Below the pieces are notes generated by a model. That model was not told the origin of the DNA, did not search any database, and saw only the letters and a program-made list of their open reading frames with translations. A program made the position numbers and the translations under genes. A stretch of DNA of 64,000 nucleotides from RYN-230 sp963851025 (GTDB lineage: Bacteria > Actinomycetota > Actinomycetes > Streptosporangiales > Streptosporangiaceae), in the NCBI GenBank assembly GCA_963851025.1, contig CAWKOA010000013.1, positions 96,215 through 160,214 of the forward strand, given 5' to 3'. Position 1 is the stretch's first letter. The number at the start of each line of letters is the position of its first letter. Below, in pieces: positions 39,350 through 48,490 of this stretch.

Positions 39350-39524
39350 GAGCAGTCTTTCTCCTTCCCCCCGCCTGCGGGCCAGTGGGGCCAGCCCCTG
39401 GGTCCTCAGTACCGGGCTGCCAGTACCGGGTAGCCAGATAGCTGGCCAATTCAGCATTGATGAATGTCCCGTCAGGACCGAGCGTACGCCCTCCGCCGGC
39501 CTGCCGGTGAGCATCGGCGCTCAT
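39327..39524 (-). CDS. Possible small protein ahead of the GT4 gene
   Basis: 65-residue frame from ATG 39524 (MSADAHRQAGGG), overlapping the GT4 start by 23 bases. The segment TFINAELASYLATRYWQPGT looks protein-like, while the remainder is Gly/Thr/Arg-rich. I do not recognise a family, and an untranslated leader is an equally good reading. It lies between the DasR-like palindrome and the glycosyltransferase. Confidence 0.3.
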   Translation of the reverse strand: MSADAHRQAGGGRTLGPDGTFINAELASYLATRYWQPGTEDPGAGPTGPQAGGRRKTARGTSGAG

Positions 39525-39569
39525 GTCCCGGGCGGGCCGCGGCCCCGGCTGGCGGCGTCGTCGCGGCCG

Positions 39570-39587
39570 ACATGGTCTAGACCATGT
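39570..39587. promoter_or_regulatory. 18-bp palindrome resembling a DasR (dre) operator
   Basis: ACATGGTCTAGACCATGT is a perfect 18-bp palindrome. Its core TGGTCTAGACCA is that of DasR-responsive elements bound by this GntR-family N-acetylglucosamine regulator in Streptomyces. A TAACAT hexamer on the minus strand overlaps its edge, a position suited to repression. It lies about 45 bases upstream of the possible small ORF and 220 bases upstream of the GT4 gene. Binding is inferred. Confidence 0.6.
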
Positions 39588-39606
39588 TACGGCGCGGCGG
39601 GCCACA

Positions 39607-42585
39607 TCAGAAGGGCCTGGCTACGCCCGACGCGGACGGCGACGGGGTGGCCTTCGCCGAGGGCGACGAGTGGCTCTGGGCGGCCTTCTGGGCCTGGTCC
39701 AGCGCCTGCTTCATGAGCGCGGTGTACTTACCGTAGCTGGCGAAATCGCCGGTCTTGAGGGCCGCCTGGGCCTTGGCGTAGTCCGACTCGGCCTGGGCCA
39801 GGTAACCACGCACGGTCGCGCTGGCCGACCCGGACCCGCTGCCGGAGCCCGACGAGCCGGAGGAGCCAGAGGAGCCGGACGAATTGGCCGACAGGCCCGG
39901 GATGACCTGGCTGAGCGCGGCGGACAGGGTCGGGCGCGAACCCGACGTTCCCGTCGAACGAGACCGCGACCCGCTTGAGCACCGGGTAGGACCCGGAGGT
40001 GCTGCTGCCCGTGGTGCCGGCCGCCTGGATATAGATCGGTTCCTCGTAGACCAGCGCGCCGCCGACCGGGAGCGTGATCAGGTTGCCCTCGATGACCTTG
40101 GAGCCGTTCTGCCGGTACAGCGACAGCTGGGAGGAGATCGTCGGGTCCGACTCGAACGTGCTCTGCACCTGCTGCGGGCCGAGGATCGCGGCGTCCTGGG
40201 GCAGCTGCAGGACCCGGATCGTGCCGTAGCCGGGCGACTGGGGATTGCTGTCCACCGCCAGGTACGCGGCCAGGTTCTGCCGCCCCCGCTGGACCAGCGG
40301 GGAGGTCATCGAGAACTGCGCCGGCGCGCCGGGCATCTGCATGGTCTGGTAGTACGGCGGCTGGCTGGCCGGCTGCGGGCTGCTGGACGAGCCCGGGTTG
40401 TCCGGCACGGCCCAGAAGTTCTGCCCGCCGTAGAAGGACTGGGCGGACAGGACGTGGTACTGGGTCAGGATCTGGCGCTGCACCTCGAACAGGTCCGGCG
40501 GGTAGCGCAGGTGCGGCATCAGGGCGGCGGGGATCTGCGACTTGGGCTTGATGATCCCGGGGAACGCGTTCATCCAGGTGCGCAGGATCGGGTCGCTGGC
40601 GTCCCAGGCGTACAGCGTCACGCTGCCGGTGTAGGCGTTCACCACCGCCTTGACCGAGTTCCGGATGTAGTTGATGTCGCCGGTGGGCTGGCCGGCCACC
40701 GTGCCGCCCGGGGCGTCGCTGGTCCCCGTGGCCTGGCCCATGCTGACCCGCTGCGAGTACGGGTACAGGCCGGTGGTGGTGTAGCCGTCCACCACCCAGA
40801 GGATCTGCCCGTTGGCGACGACCGGGTAGGGGTTGCCGTCCAGGGTGAGGAACGGCGCCACCTTCGCCACCCGGGCCAGCGGCTGCCGGTCATAAAGGAT
40901 CTTCGACTGGCTGTTGATGGCCCCGGACAGCAGGATGTTCAGCTCGCGGAACTTGATCGTGTACAGCAGCCGGTTCAGCGGCGAGCCCACGTCCACGCCG
41001 CCGCTGCCGTGGTAGGTGTTGTTCTGCTGGCCGCCGCGGCCGTGCCGGACGGGTAGTCCAGCTCCTGCTTGCGGCCGCCCGCGGGGCCGCCGACGATCGC
41101 GTACGCGTTCTGCCCCTCACCGAAGTACACCCGGGGCTGCCGCAGGCCCAGGTCGCCGTGCGGCGGGATGTCGCTCTCCACGAACGACGGGTTGCCGTTG
41201 CCCTGGACCGCGTTGGCCGTGGCGGCGACCACCCCGAAGCCGTGCGTGTACACCAGGTGGGTGTTGATCCAGTTGCCCTGGCCGGGCGGGGGGCCGCCCA
41301 TGCCGCGCACGGCCACGACCGTGTCCTGCGGCAGCGGGCCCGCCCCGGGCAGCGGGTAGCGGTCCATGGCCAGGTTGGCCGGGAACTGGTAGTAGCTCTT
41401 GACCTGCTGGAGCTGCTGGAAGGTCGGCGACACCACGTCGGGATCCAGCAGCCGCATCCCCGGCAGCGTGCTCACCTCGTTGTCCAGCGCGGACTGCGGC
41501 ACGTTGGTCGGTCGCCGCGTACGGGGTGACCCGGACCGTGGACGGGGTCATCCCGTAGGCCTGCTGGGTGGTGGTGATCTCCCGGCTGGATGTAGGGCGT
41601 CTCCTTGGCCAGCTCGTTCGGCTTGACCACGAACTGCTGGATGATCGCCGGGTACAGGCCGCCGATGAGGATGGCGGACAGCACCAGCAGCCCGAACCCG
41701 ACCGCGGGCAGCATGGCGCTGCGCCGGGCCGCGCCCGCGAAGAACAGCAGGGCGCACAGGACGGCGATGATCGCGAGCACGGTCTTGGCCGGCAGCACCG
41801 CGTTGACGTCGGTGTAGGAGGCGCCGGTGGTGACCGCGCCGCGCTGGGAGAAGTCGATGCCGTACCGGTCAACCCAGTACGCCACGGCCTTGAGCAGCAC
41901 GAAGACGCCGAACAGCACGAACAGGTGGGCCTGCGCCGCCATCGTCACCCGGGGGTGGCGGCCCTGCATCCGCAGCCCGCCGTACAGGTAGTGCACCAGC
42001 GTGGCCAGCACCAGCGAGAGCAGCACCGCCGCGAACAGGTAGCTCAGCACCATCCGGATGAACGGGTAGGTGAAGACGAAGAAAGAAAGATCCATCTTGA
42101 ACTGGGGATCCACTTTCCCGAACGTCACCTGGTTGGAGAACAGCAGCCAGGTGCGCCAGGAGCCCGCGGCGCTGATGCCGGAGATCACGCCGACGACGCC
42201 GAGCACCACCCCCAGCAGGAGCCGCCGGTGCGGGTCGATGGCCATCCGGTAGGCGTCACCGCCGCCCTGGCCCGGCGAGGGCACCGGCCGGTAGATGGGC
42301 CGCAGCCGGTAGGCCAGGGTGGCGTTCGCCCCGGTGACCACGGCCATGAACAGCCCGGCCACGAAGAACATCGCCCAGCGGGTGCCGTAGGTGGTGCCGA
42401 ACACCGACGAGTAGTGGATGGCCCGGTACCACAGGAAATCGGTCCAGACCCCGGCCACGATCGTGATCAGCACCAGGAAGGCGATGATGGCCACGATGAC
42501 CGGGAGGACCAGCCGGGGCCAGCGGAGCACGGGCGAGCGGCGGACGGCCAGCAGGCTGCCGGGCCGATCCGGACCGGAAGGACAC
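39607..42585 (-). CDS. UPF0182 family large membrane protein, several frameshifts
   Basis: About 990 residues when the frames are joined. The family start VSFRSGSARQPAG begins at GTG 42585. Breaks lie near 42540, 41585, 41515, 41040 and 39930. The N-terminal third has about seven TM helices (RWPRLVLPVIVAIIAFLVLI, GTRWAMFFVAGLFMAVV, and others). The remainder is a large extracytoplasmic domain with WINTHLVYTHGFGVVAATAN and SPLNRLLYTIKFRELNILLS. The C-terminus has a Ser/Gly linker (SGSSGSSGSS) and a helical segment (AESDYAKAQAALKTGDFASY). UPF0182 is widespread in actinobacteria and its function is unknown. Confidence 0.85.
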
Positions 42586-42716
42586 CGCACTCCCCCTTCA
42601 CACGCTCGCTGTCGAGACGCCCCATCCGGTGCTCCGCTGCCATGCGGCTGCCAACGGTACACCCGCTCAGCGACGGCCAGGCGTCACCGGCGCCGGCGTG
42701 GTGATCGATGCCATAA

Positions 42717-42768
42717 CCGTCAGGTCGGTCTGGCGCAGAAATTGCGCCAGCCGTAGACCTGTGACGGT
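42717..42768. terminator. Extended stem-loop after the PDZ protease gene
   Basis: An inner perfect stem CTGGCGCA (42730-42737) / TGCGCCAG (42743-42750) with loop GAAAT is extended outward by AGGTC/GACCT and CCGTC/GACGG with small internal loops. It lies downstream of the PDZ gene stop (42797) on the same transcript, and about 130 bases upstream of the UPF0182 start. Confidence 0.55.
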
Positions 42769-42796
42769 CAGGGGCGCGGCGGGGCCCGAGCGGTGC

Positions 42797-43848
42797 TCAG
42801 CAGCCGGGCACGCTCCGGCCGGCCTTCAGGGCGGTCAGGTCGTTGATGGCCTGGCGCAGCGTGGCCACCTTGATCAGGCGCAGCCCGGCCGGCACCGCCC
42901 CGGTGGTGTCCGCGCAGTTGGCCGCCGGGGTCAGGAAGACGGTCGCACCGGCCGCGCGGGCGCCCGCCATCTTCTGCTGGATCCCGCCGATCGCGGACAC
43001 CGCGCCGTTGGCCGAGATCTCCCCGGTCCCGGCGATGAACCGGCCGCCGGTCAGGTTGGCCGGGGTCAGCTTGTCCACGATGCCGAGCGCGAACATCATC
43101 CCGGCGCTGGGCCCGCCGATGTCACCCACCTTGAACTTGATGGGGAAGGGGAAGCGGTAGCTCTCCTGGACGAGCACGCCGATCACGGCGTGCCCCTGGA
43201 CGTTCGCGGTCTTCAGCCGGACATGCCCGGTCTTGCCCCGGCGGAGCGATCGTGAGGTTCACGACCGACCCCGGGGGGTGCGTCGCGGATCAGGCTCCCG
43301 GTGTCCTGGGTGCAGCTGACCGGGGTGCCGTCCACCGCCGTGATGGTGTCGCCGGCGTGCAGCACCCCCGCGGCCGGGAGGCCCTTCTCCGTCTGCGTGA
43401 CGGTGTCCACGGTGGTGAAGTGGATCCCCAGCGTGCACAGGGCCGCCGCCTGCGCCGTCTGCTGCGAGCTGGCCATCTGCGCGGTGTCCTGCTGGACGAC
43501 CTGCTGCTCCGACTGCCCGGCCGGGAACAGTTCCTGCTCCGGCACCACCGCGGTGTGCGGGGTGAGCCAGGCGCGCAGCGCCGTGAACACGTTGAACCCG
43601 TCGCCCGGGCCGCCCAGGAAGGAGACCGTCACCAGGTTCAGGTGCCCGGAGGTCGGGTACGTGGGGTGACCGGCGATCGTGATCAGCGGGCCGCTCGGGG
43701 TCTTGCCCAGCGTGTTCAGCGTCGGGCCGGGCGAGAGGATCACGTACGGCACGGGCACCAGGGCCGCCACGAGAGCGGCGGCGACCACGCCGATCCCGGC
43801 CACCAGCAGAGTCACAGTGCGGCGCGACATGGGGGGAAGACTACGCAC
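42797..43848 (-). CDS. PDZ domain / Lon-type S16 serine protease-like membrane protein, two frameshifts
   Basis: YlbL-type protein: one N-terminal TM (TVTLLVAGIGVVAAALVAAL), PSPGPT-like segment ILSPGPTLNTLG, a PDZ domain (EKGLPAAGVLHAGDTITAVD) and a Lon-like C-terminal domain. The latter has the catalytic Ser in GGPSAGMMFALGIVDKL and the Lys in GGIQQKMAGARAAGA. Frame breaks near 43268 and 43235 separate the PDZ part from the protease part. GTG 43848 overlaps the moaE stop; an internal ATG at 43830 (MSRRTV) is possible. It probably cleaves membrane or extracytoplasmic substrates; none is known here. Confidence 0.88.
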
Positions 43849-44263
43849 TGTTCACCCATTCGCTCTCGCCGTCGCCGAATACCTGGTGCTTCCAGACCGG
43901 CACGCTCTGCTTGAGCTCGTCGATCAGCGCGCGGCACGCGGTGAACGCCTCGGCGCGGTGCGGGCAGGAGACCGCGACCACGACGGCCAGGTCACCCACG
44001 GCCAGGTCGCCCACCCGGTGCACGGCCGCGATCGCGGTGACGTCGAAGCCCGCGGCGACCTTCTCGCACACCCGGCGCAGCTCGGCCGCGGCCGACGGGT
44101 GCGCACTGTAGGACAGATGCCGCACGTCACGGCCATGATCGTGGTTCCGGACCGCGCCGGTGAACAGGGCGATGCCACCCGCCGAGGGGTCGGCCACGGC
44201 GTCGTGCACCTCGTCCACGGACAGCGGCGTGTCCCGCACCTCGGCGAGCCGGATCACAGTCAC
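43841..44263 (-). CDS. moaE: Molybdopterin synthase catalytic subunit MoaE
   Basis: Transfers sulfur from MoaD to precursor Z in molybdenum-cofactor synthesis. 140 residues, complete. Seen: GGIALFTGAVRNHDHGRDVRHLSYSAH split across strands 2-3, AAVHRVGDLAVGDLAVVVAV, SCPHRAEAF and the active-site Lys in VPVWKHQVF. No moaD or other moa gene is in the window. The stop overlaps the start of the PDZ protease gene by eight bases. Confidence 0.95.
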   Translation of the reverse strand: MTVIRLAEVRDTPLSVDEVHDAVADPSAGGIALFTGAVRNHDHGRDVRHLSYSAHPSAAAELRRVCEKVAAGFDVTAIAAVHRVGDLAVGDLAVVVAVSCPHRAEAFTACRALIDELKQSVPVWKHQVFGDGESEWVNSA

Positions 44264-44367
44264 GGAGCCAAGGTAGCGCCTGAACCTGGGCGGCTGGTCC
44301 AGCGGCGCTGAGGTTCTCGTTGCGGCGGATCAGGGCCGGTGCCGCCGGAGCCGCGGCCGCCTGCGCA

Positions 44368-45471
44368 TCAGGTGCTGCGCTTGCGGCGGCGGGCCACCTC
44401 CCGCACGATGGCCGCGGTCCCGATCACGGCCACGGTCGCCCCGGCCGCGGTGATCGTCGTTTCCTTGCGGGGCAGCCGGCGCCCGGCCACGGCATGGTGC
44501 CCGGCCCGCTGCTTCAGCAGCTCCACCAGGGCCGCCGCGTTGTCGTAGGCCGGCCGCCAGCCCGCCTCGCGGAGCGCCTGGCACTCGACCACCCACGGGT
44601 AGACCATGTAGCGCAGGTCCGCGACCGGCGCGGGGGTGATGCCCAGCCGGTGCAGCCGCTGCGCCGTGCCGAACGTCAGCCCGGCGGGCAGCTCGACCCG
44701 GCGCAGCCCGCTCAGCTCCTCGACCTCTTCCTCTTCCAGCCAGCCGTCGCAGCCCACCGCGAACGACCCGTCGATCTTCCCGGTCACCGCCAGCTCGAGC
44801 GCGGAGACCAGGTCCTCGATGTGGCAGAACTGCCAGCGCGGCGCGCAGCCCTTCACGGTGAGCAGCCGGGGGGACTCGAAATGCCGGGTGACGAGGGTGT
44901 CCACGCCCTCGCCGACCAGCGCGGCCGGGCGGACCACGGTGATGGCCATGCCCGGGTGGGACCGCGGTGAGCGCTGGGCCAGGTGCTCGATCTCGAGCAG
45001 GTCGCCGGCCACGCTCCCGTCGTGGTCCACGCCCAGCGGCGCGTCCTCGGGCAGCGGCACCGGGTTGTCCGGGGCGGCCCCGTAGACCATGGCGCTGGTC
45101 ACCAGGATCACCCGGCCGACCCGCCCGGCCGCCGCCGAGGTGAGCACGGTCTGCGCGGCGCGCACGTTGAAGGCCCGGCGGGCCCGGTGATCGGTGTCGG
45201 CCGACATGTCGATGTCGGTGTGCACCAGGACGTCGACCCCGCTCAGCCGGCCGGCCAGGGTCGGGTCACGGACGTCGGCCAGCCGCCAGGTCACGCCGAC
45301 CACGTCCCCGCGGTGGTCATCGATCGCGATGACCCGCCGCACCGCGGGCGAGGCCGCCAGCCGCAGGGCCAGGGCATGGCCCAGGCCACGCGCCGCGCCG
45401 GTGATGGCCACGACGGGGCGTGGCTCCTGATCAGTGCGCTCGCGGCGAACCTGGGCCCGTGCAGTGCTCAA
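44368..45471 (-). CDS. NAD-dependent epimerase/SDR-type protein
   Basis: 367 residues with an N-terminal Rossmann motif (AITGAARGLGHALALRL), ADVRDPTLAGRLSGVDVLVH and a substrate loop TSAMVYGAAPDNPVPL. It looks like an extended SDR, although the YxxxK dyad is not clear because Tyr is in VYG without the usual downstream Lys. A C-terminal hydrophobic stretch (TITAAGATVAVIGTAAIV) followed by RRRKRST may be a membrane anchor. The start is TTG 45471 and provisional. Divergent from the zinc metalloprotease gene. Substrate unknown. Confidence 0.8.
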   Translation of the reverse strand: MSTARAQVRRERTDQEPRPVVAITGAARGLGHALALRLAASPAVRRVIAIDDHRGDVVGVTWRLADVRDPTLAGRLSGVDVLVHTDIDMSADTDHRARRAFNVRAAQTVLTSAAAGRVGRVILVTSAMVYGAAPDNPVPLPEDAPLGVDHDGSVAGDLLEIEHLAQRSPRSHPGMAITVVRPAALVGEGVDTLVTRHFESPRLLTVKGCAPRWQFCHIEDLVSALELAVTGKIDGSFAVGCDGWLEEEEVEELSGLRRVELPAGLTFGTAQRLHRLGITPAPVADLRYMVYPWVVECQALREAGWRPAYDNAAALVELLKQRAGHHAVAGRRLPRKETTITAAGATVAVIGTAAIVREVARRRKRST

Positions 45472-45536
45472 CGTGTGCCGCTCCCGGGATAACGTGGCGG
45501 TTGTGACCCTTCCATCCTGCCTGAGAGGTCGCGGAG

Positions 45537-47035
45537 ATGGCTGATCCTCCCTTCGGCTTTGGTCTGCCCGGCGGTTCCGGGGGTTCTGGCGGCCGGGGTG
45601 GCTCCGGCGGATCCGGTGGATCCGGGGGCGGCCCCGGGGACAATCCGGGCGGTAACCCGCTCGGCCCGCTGGGCGACCCGCAGCAGTTCGCCGACGCCCT
45701 GCGCCAGTTCGCCGACCTGATGGCGTGGCAGGGCGGCCCGGTCAACTGGGACCTGGCCAAGAACGTGGCCCGGCAGACGGTCGCGGCCGAGGGCGATCCG
45801 AGCGTGCTGGACGCCGACCGCAAGAAGATCGTCGAGGCCGTCCAGCTGGCGGACCTGTGGCTGAACGAGGCGACCTCGTTCCCCAGCGGGGTCCGCACCA
45901 CGCAGGCCTGGAGCCGGTCCGAGTGGGTCGAGGCCACGCTGCCCGTGTGGTCCACGCTGTGCGACCCGATCGCCGAGAAGGCCGTGGACGCCCTGGGCGG
46001 GATGATCAGCGGCAACCCGGAGGAACTGGGCGGCGAGATGCCCGCCGAGCTGAACCAGGCGCTGCAGGCGATGACCGGCGGGCTGGGCGGCATGGCCGGG
46101 CTGACCGGCGGCCTGGGCGCCATGATGAAGCGCATCGGCGGGATGATGGTCGGCGGCCAGACCGGCGCCGCGGTCGGCGGGCTGGCCCGCGAGGTGGTCA
46201 GCTCCACCGACGTGGGGCTGCCCCTGGGCCCGGAGGGCGTGGCGGCGCTGCTGCCCGCCGGGGTGGCCGACTTCGGCCAGGGCCTGTCGATCACCGCGGA
46301 GGAGATCCGGATCTTCCTGGCCCTGCGCGAGGCGGCCCACCACCGGCTGTTCGCGCACGTGCCGTGGCTGCGGTCGCGGCTGCTGGCCGCGGTCGAGGAC
46401 TACGCCCGGGGCATCACCGTGGACGCCTCGGCGCTCCGCGAGGCGATGCCGCAGATCGACCCGTCCAACCCGGACGCGCTGCGCGAGGCGCTGTCGGACG
46501 CCAGCATGTTCCAGCCGGAGGACACGCCGCAGCAGAAGGCGGCCCTGGCCCGGCTGGAGACCCTGCTCGCCCTGGTCGAGGGCTGGGTCGCCACCGTGGT
46601 GGAGATGCGGCCGCGGACCGGCTGCCGCAGGCCGGCGCGCTGGCCGAGGCCATCCGGCGGCGCCGGGCCACCGGCGGGCCCGCCGAGCAGACCTTCGCCA
46701 CGCTGGTCGGGCTGGAACTGCGGCCGCGGCGGCTGCGCGAGGCGGCCGACATCTGGCGGCGGCTCACCGACGTGCGCGGGGCCGAGGGCCGGGACGCGCT
46801 GTGGGCGCACCCGGACCTGATGCCTACCGCTGAGGACTTCGACGACCCGGAAGGGTTCGTGGCCGGGCGGCCCGCGCTGGATATGTCCGCGCTGGACGAG
46901 GAGTTGTCGGCGCTGGACAAGGACCTCGGCCAGGCTGGCCCGGATGAGGGCGGCCCGGGCGATGGGCCCGGCGGGGCGGGCCCGGAGGATGGGCCGGAGC
47001 ACCCCGGCCCGGGTGACACGCCGCCCGCACGGTAG
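45537..47035 (+). CDS. Zinc-dependent metalloprotease family protein (zincin-2 type), one frameshift
   Basis: Actinobacterial family annotated as a putative zinc hydrolase (PF10103 type). A Gly/Ser-rich leader (GGSGGRGGSGGSGG) precedes FADALRQFADLMAWQGGPVN. The metal-binding helix is REAAHHRLFAHVPWLRSRL. The first frame runs to about 46615; after a break the conserved continuation LRPRRLREAADIWRRLTDVR to DMSALDEELSAL is in another frame. The acidic, Pro/Gly-rich tail is disordered. Genes in this family often lie near F420 or uvrD2 genes; substrate unknown. Confidence 0.85.
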
Positions 47036-47368
47036 CGGCCGCAAGCCGGCTGTCCACAGGCGGTGGACGGTGGCTGGGCTGCTCGGGGGCTGGCCCGGAC
47101 GGCTGGCGGTCGGGCCATTCACCGTCATCCCCCGCTGTATCCACAGCGGCACTCCGCGGCGTCCCCAGGAAATCCACAGGCCTGTCCACAGGCGGTTTTG
47201 ACGGGTGGCACCCCCGGACTCAGCCTCCCGGCACGGGTCCCCGGGTGGCGGGCCGCCGGCGGGCGATTCGTGCGCGCAAACCGCTGCTCTCACGGCGGTT
47301 TCCGCACACGAAAGGGACGGCGGCCGCGCTCCGCGCGGATTGTCGGCGGGCGGTGGCAGGCTCAGGGC
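47036..47368. other. Non-coding region with four DnaA-box-like sites
   Basis: 333 bases between the metalloprotease and E1-like genes. Plus-strand nonamers CTGTCCACA (47050-47058), GTATCCACA (47137-47145), AAATCCACA (47170-47178) and CTGTCCACA (47182-47190) match the TT(A/G)TCCACA DnaA box at 7-8 of 9 positions. Both CTGTCCACA copies are followed by GGCGGT. No dnaA, dnaN or gyr gene is nearby, so this is not oriC. The rest (47200-47368) shows nothing definable. Confidence 0.55.
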
Positions 47369-48476
47369 ATGAGACCGGCGATCAAGGCGGGGCTGCTGCT
47401 GGTCTGGCGTGACCCGGACACACTGCAGATAGGAATCGACCCGAGGCGGGCCGTCGCCCTGCGCGGGATGCGCGGCGCGGAGGCCCCTGATCAACCTGCT
47501 GGACGGGAGCCGGGATCTCGGCCAGGTGCTGGCCGCCGCGCAGGACCAGGGAATCGGGCGGCACGCGGCCGAGCGGGTCATCGGCTTGTTAGCCGCTGCG
47601 GGGGCGCTGCATGACTTTCCCGCGGCCACCCTGCGGGCCCTGCCCGACGGCCCGCGGGACCGGCTGGCTGGGGAACTGGCCTCGGTGTGCCTGGCCCACG
47701 GTTACTCCGACGGCGGCGCCCACGTGCTGGCCCGCAGGCAGGCCGCGTACGTGCGGGTGCACGGGACCGGCCCGGTGGCGTCCGGCCTGGCCAGTCTGCT
47801 GACCGCGTCCGGGGTCGGGCAGGTCAGCTGCACCGGCACCGACGGGCGGCCGGGGCGGGTCACGCGGCAGCGGGCCGGCGGGGCGGGCGGCACAGCAGCG
47901 GGCGCGGCGGGCGGCGGGGCGGCTGATCCCTCCGGCACGCAGCCACGGCTGTCCTCCTGGCCACCCGCGGGCCGGGTCCGGCTGGGCCACCCCGGCGCTG
48001 ACCCGCCGCCGCGGGCCCGGCGGGGCGGGCAGCGAGACCGGCGGCGGCCCGACCTGGCCGTGCTCACCGGCGGCTACCAGCCAGAGTTACCGGGCACTCT
48101 GGTGGCCGGTAACGTCGCGCACCTGTCCGTGGCGGCCTCCGAAGCCATCGGGGTGGTCGGGCCGCTGGTCATCCCGGGCCGGACGTCGTGCCTGAGCTGC
48201 GTGGACATGGCCCGTACCGACCGCGACCCGGCCTGGCCGCTCATCCTGGCCCAGGCCTGCGGACGGGCCCCGCACCCCGCCGCGTGCGCGGCCGTGCTGG
48301 CCGCGGCGGTGGCCGCCCAGGCCACCGCGCAGGTGCTGGCCTTCCTCGACCGGGCGGCCCCGGCCGCGGCCGTGATCAACGGCACACTGGAGCTCGTGCT
48401 GCCTGGCTGGCAGTGGCGCCGGCACAGCTGGGCGCCGCATCCGCAGTGCCGCTGTAGCAGGCGCCCGGCATCCTGA
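47369..48476 (+). CDS. Stand-alone E1-like (ThiF/TOMM cyclodehydratase-type) protein, one frameshift
   Basis: ATG 47369 begins MRPAIKAGLLLVWRDPDTLQ; near 47490 the frame shifts and continues LINLLDGSRDLGQVLAAAQ. The nucleotide-binding-like segment VRVHGTGPVASGLASLLTAS and the Cys pair in PGRTSCLSCVDMARTDRDPAW match E1-like proteins of azole-peptide (TOMM) systems. A second Cys pair is at the C-terminus (PQCRCS). No YcaO, precursor peptide or dehydrogenase is nearby. Gly/Arg-rich middle residues (about 165-235) look unstructured. It may be a housekeeping E1-like relative rather than a peptide-modifying enzyme. Confidence 0.75.
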
Positions 48477-48490
48477 CCGAGAATGGAAGA

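Noticed and set aside
47036..47368. Origin of replication because of DnaA-box-like sites
   Set aside because: Only four imperfect boxes, no AT-rich unwinding region, and none of the usual neighbours (dnaA, dnaN, rpmH, gyr).
47369..48476. Azole-containing peptide (TOMM) biosynthetic cluster
   Set aside because: Only a lone E1-like protein is present; no YcaO, precursor peptide, dehydrogenase or transporter lies beside it.
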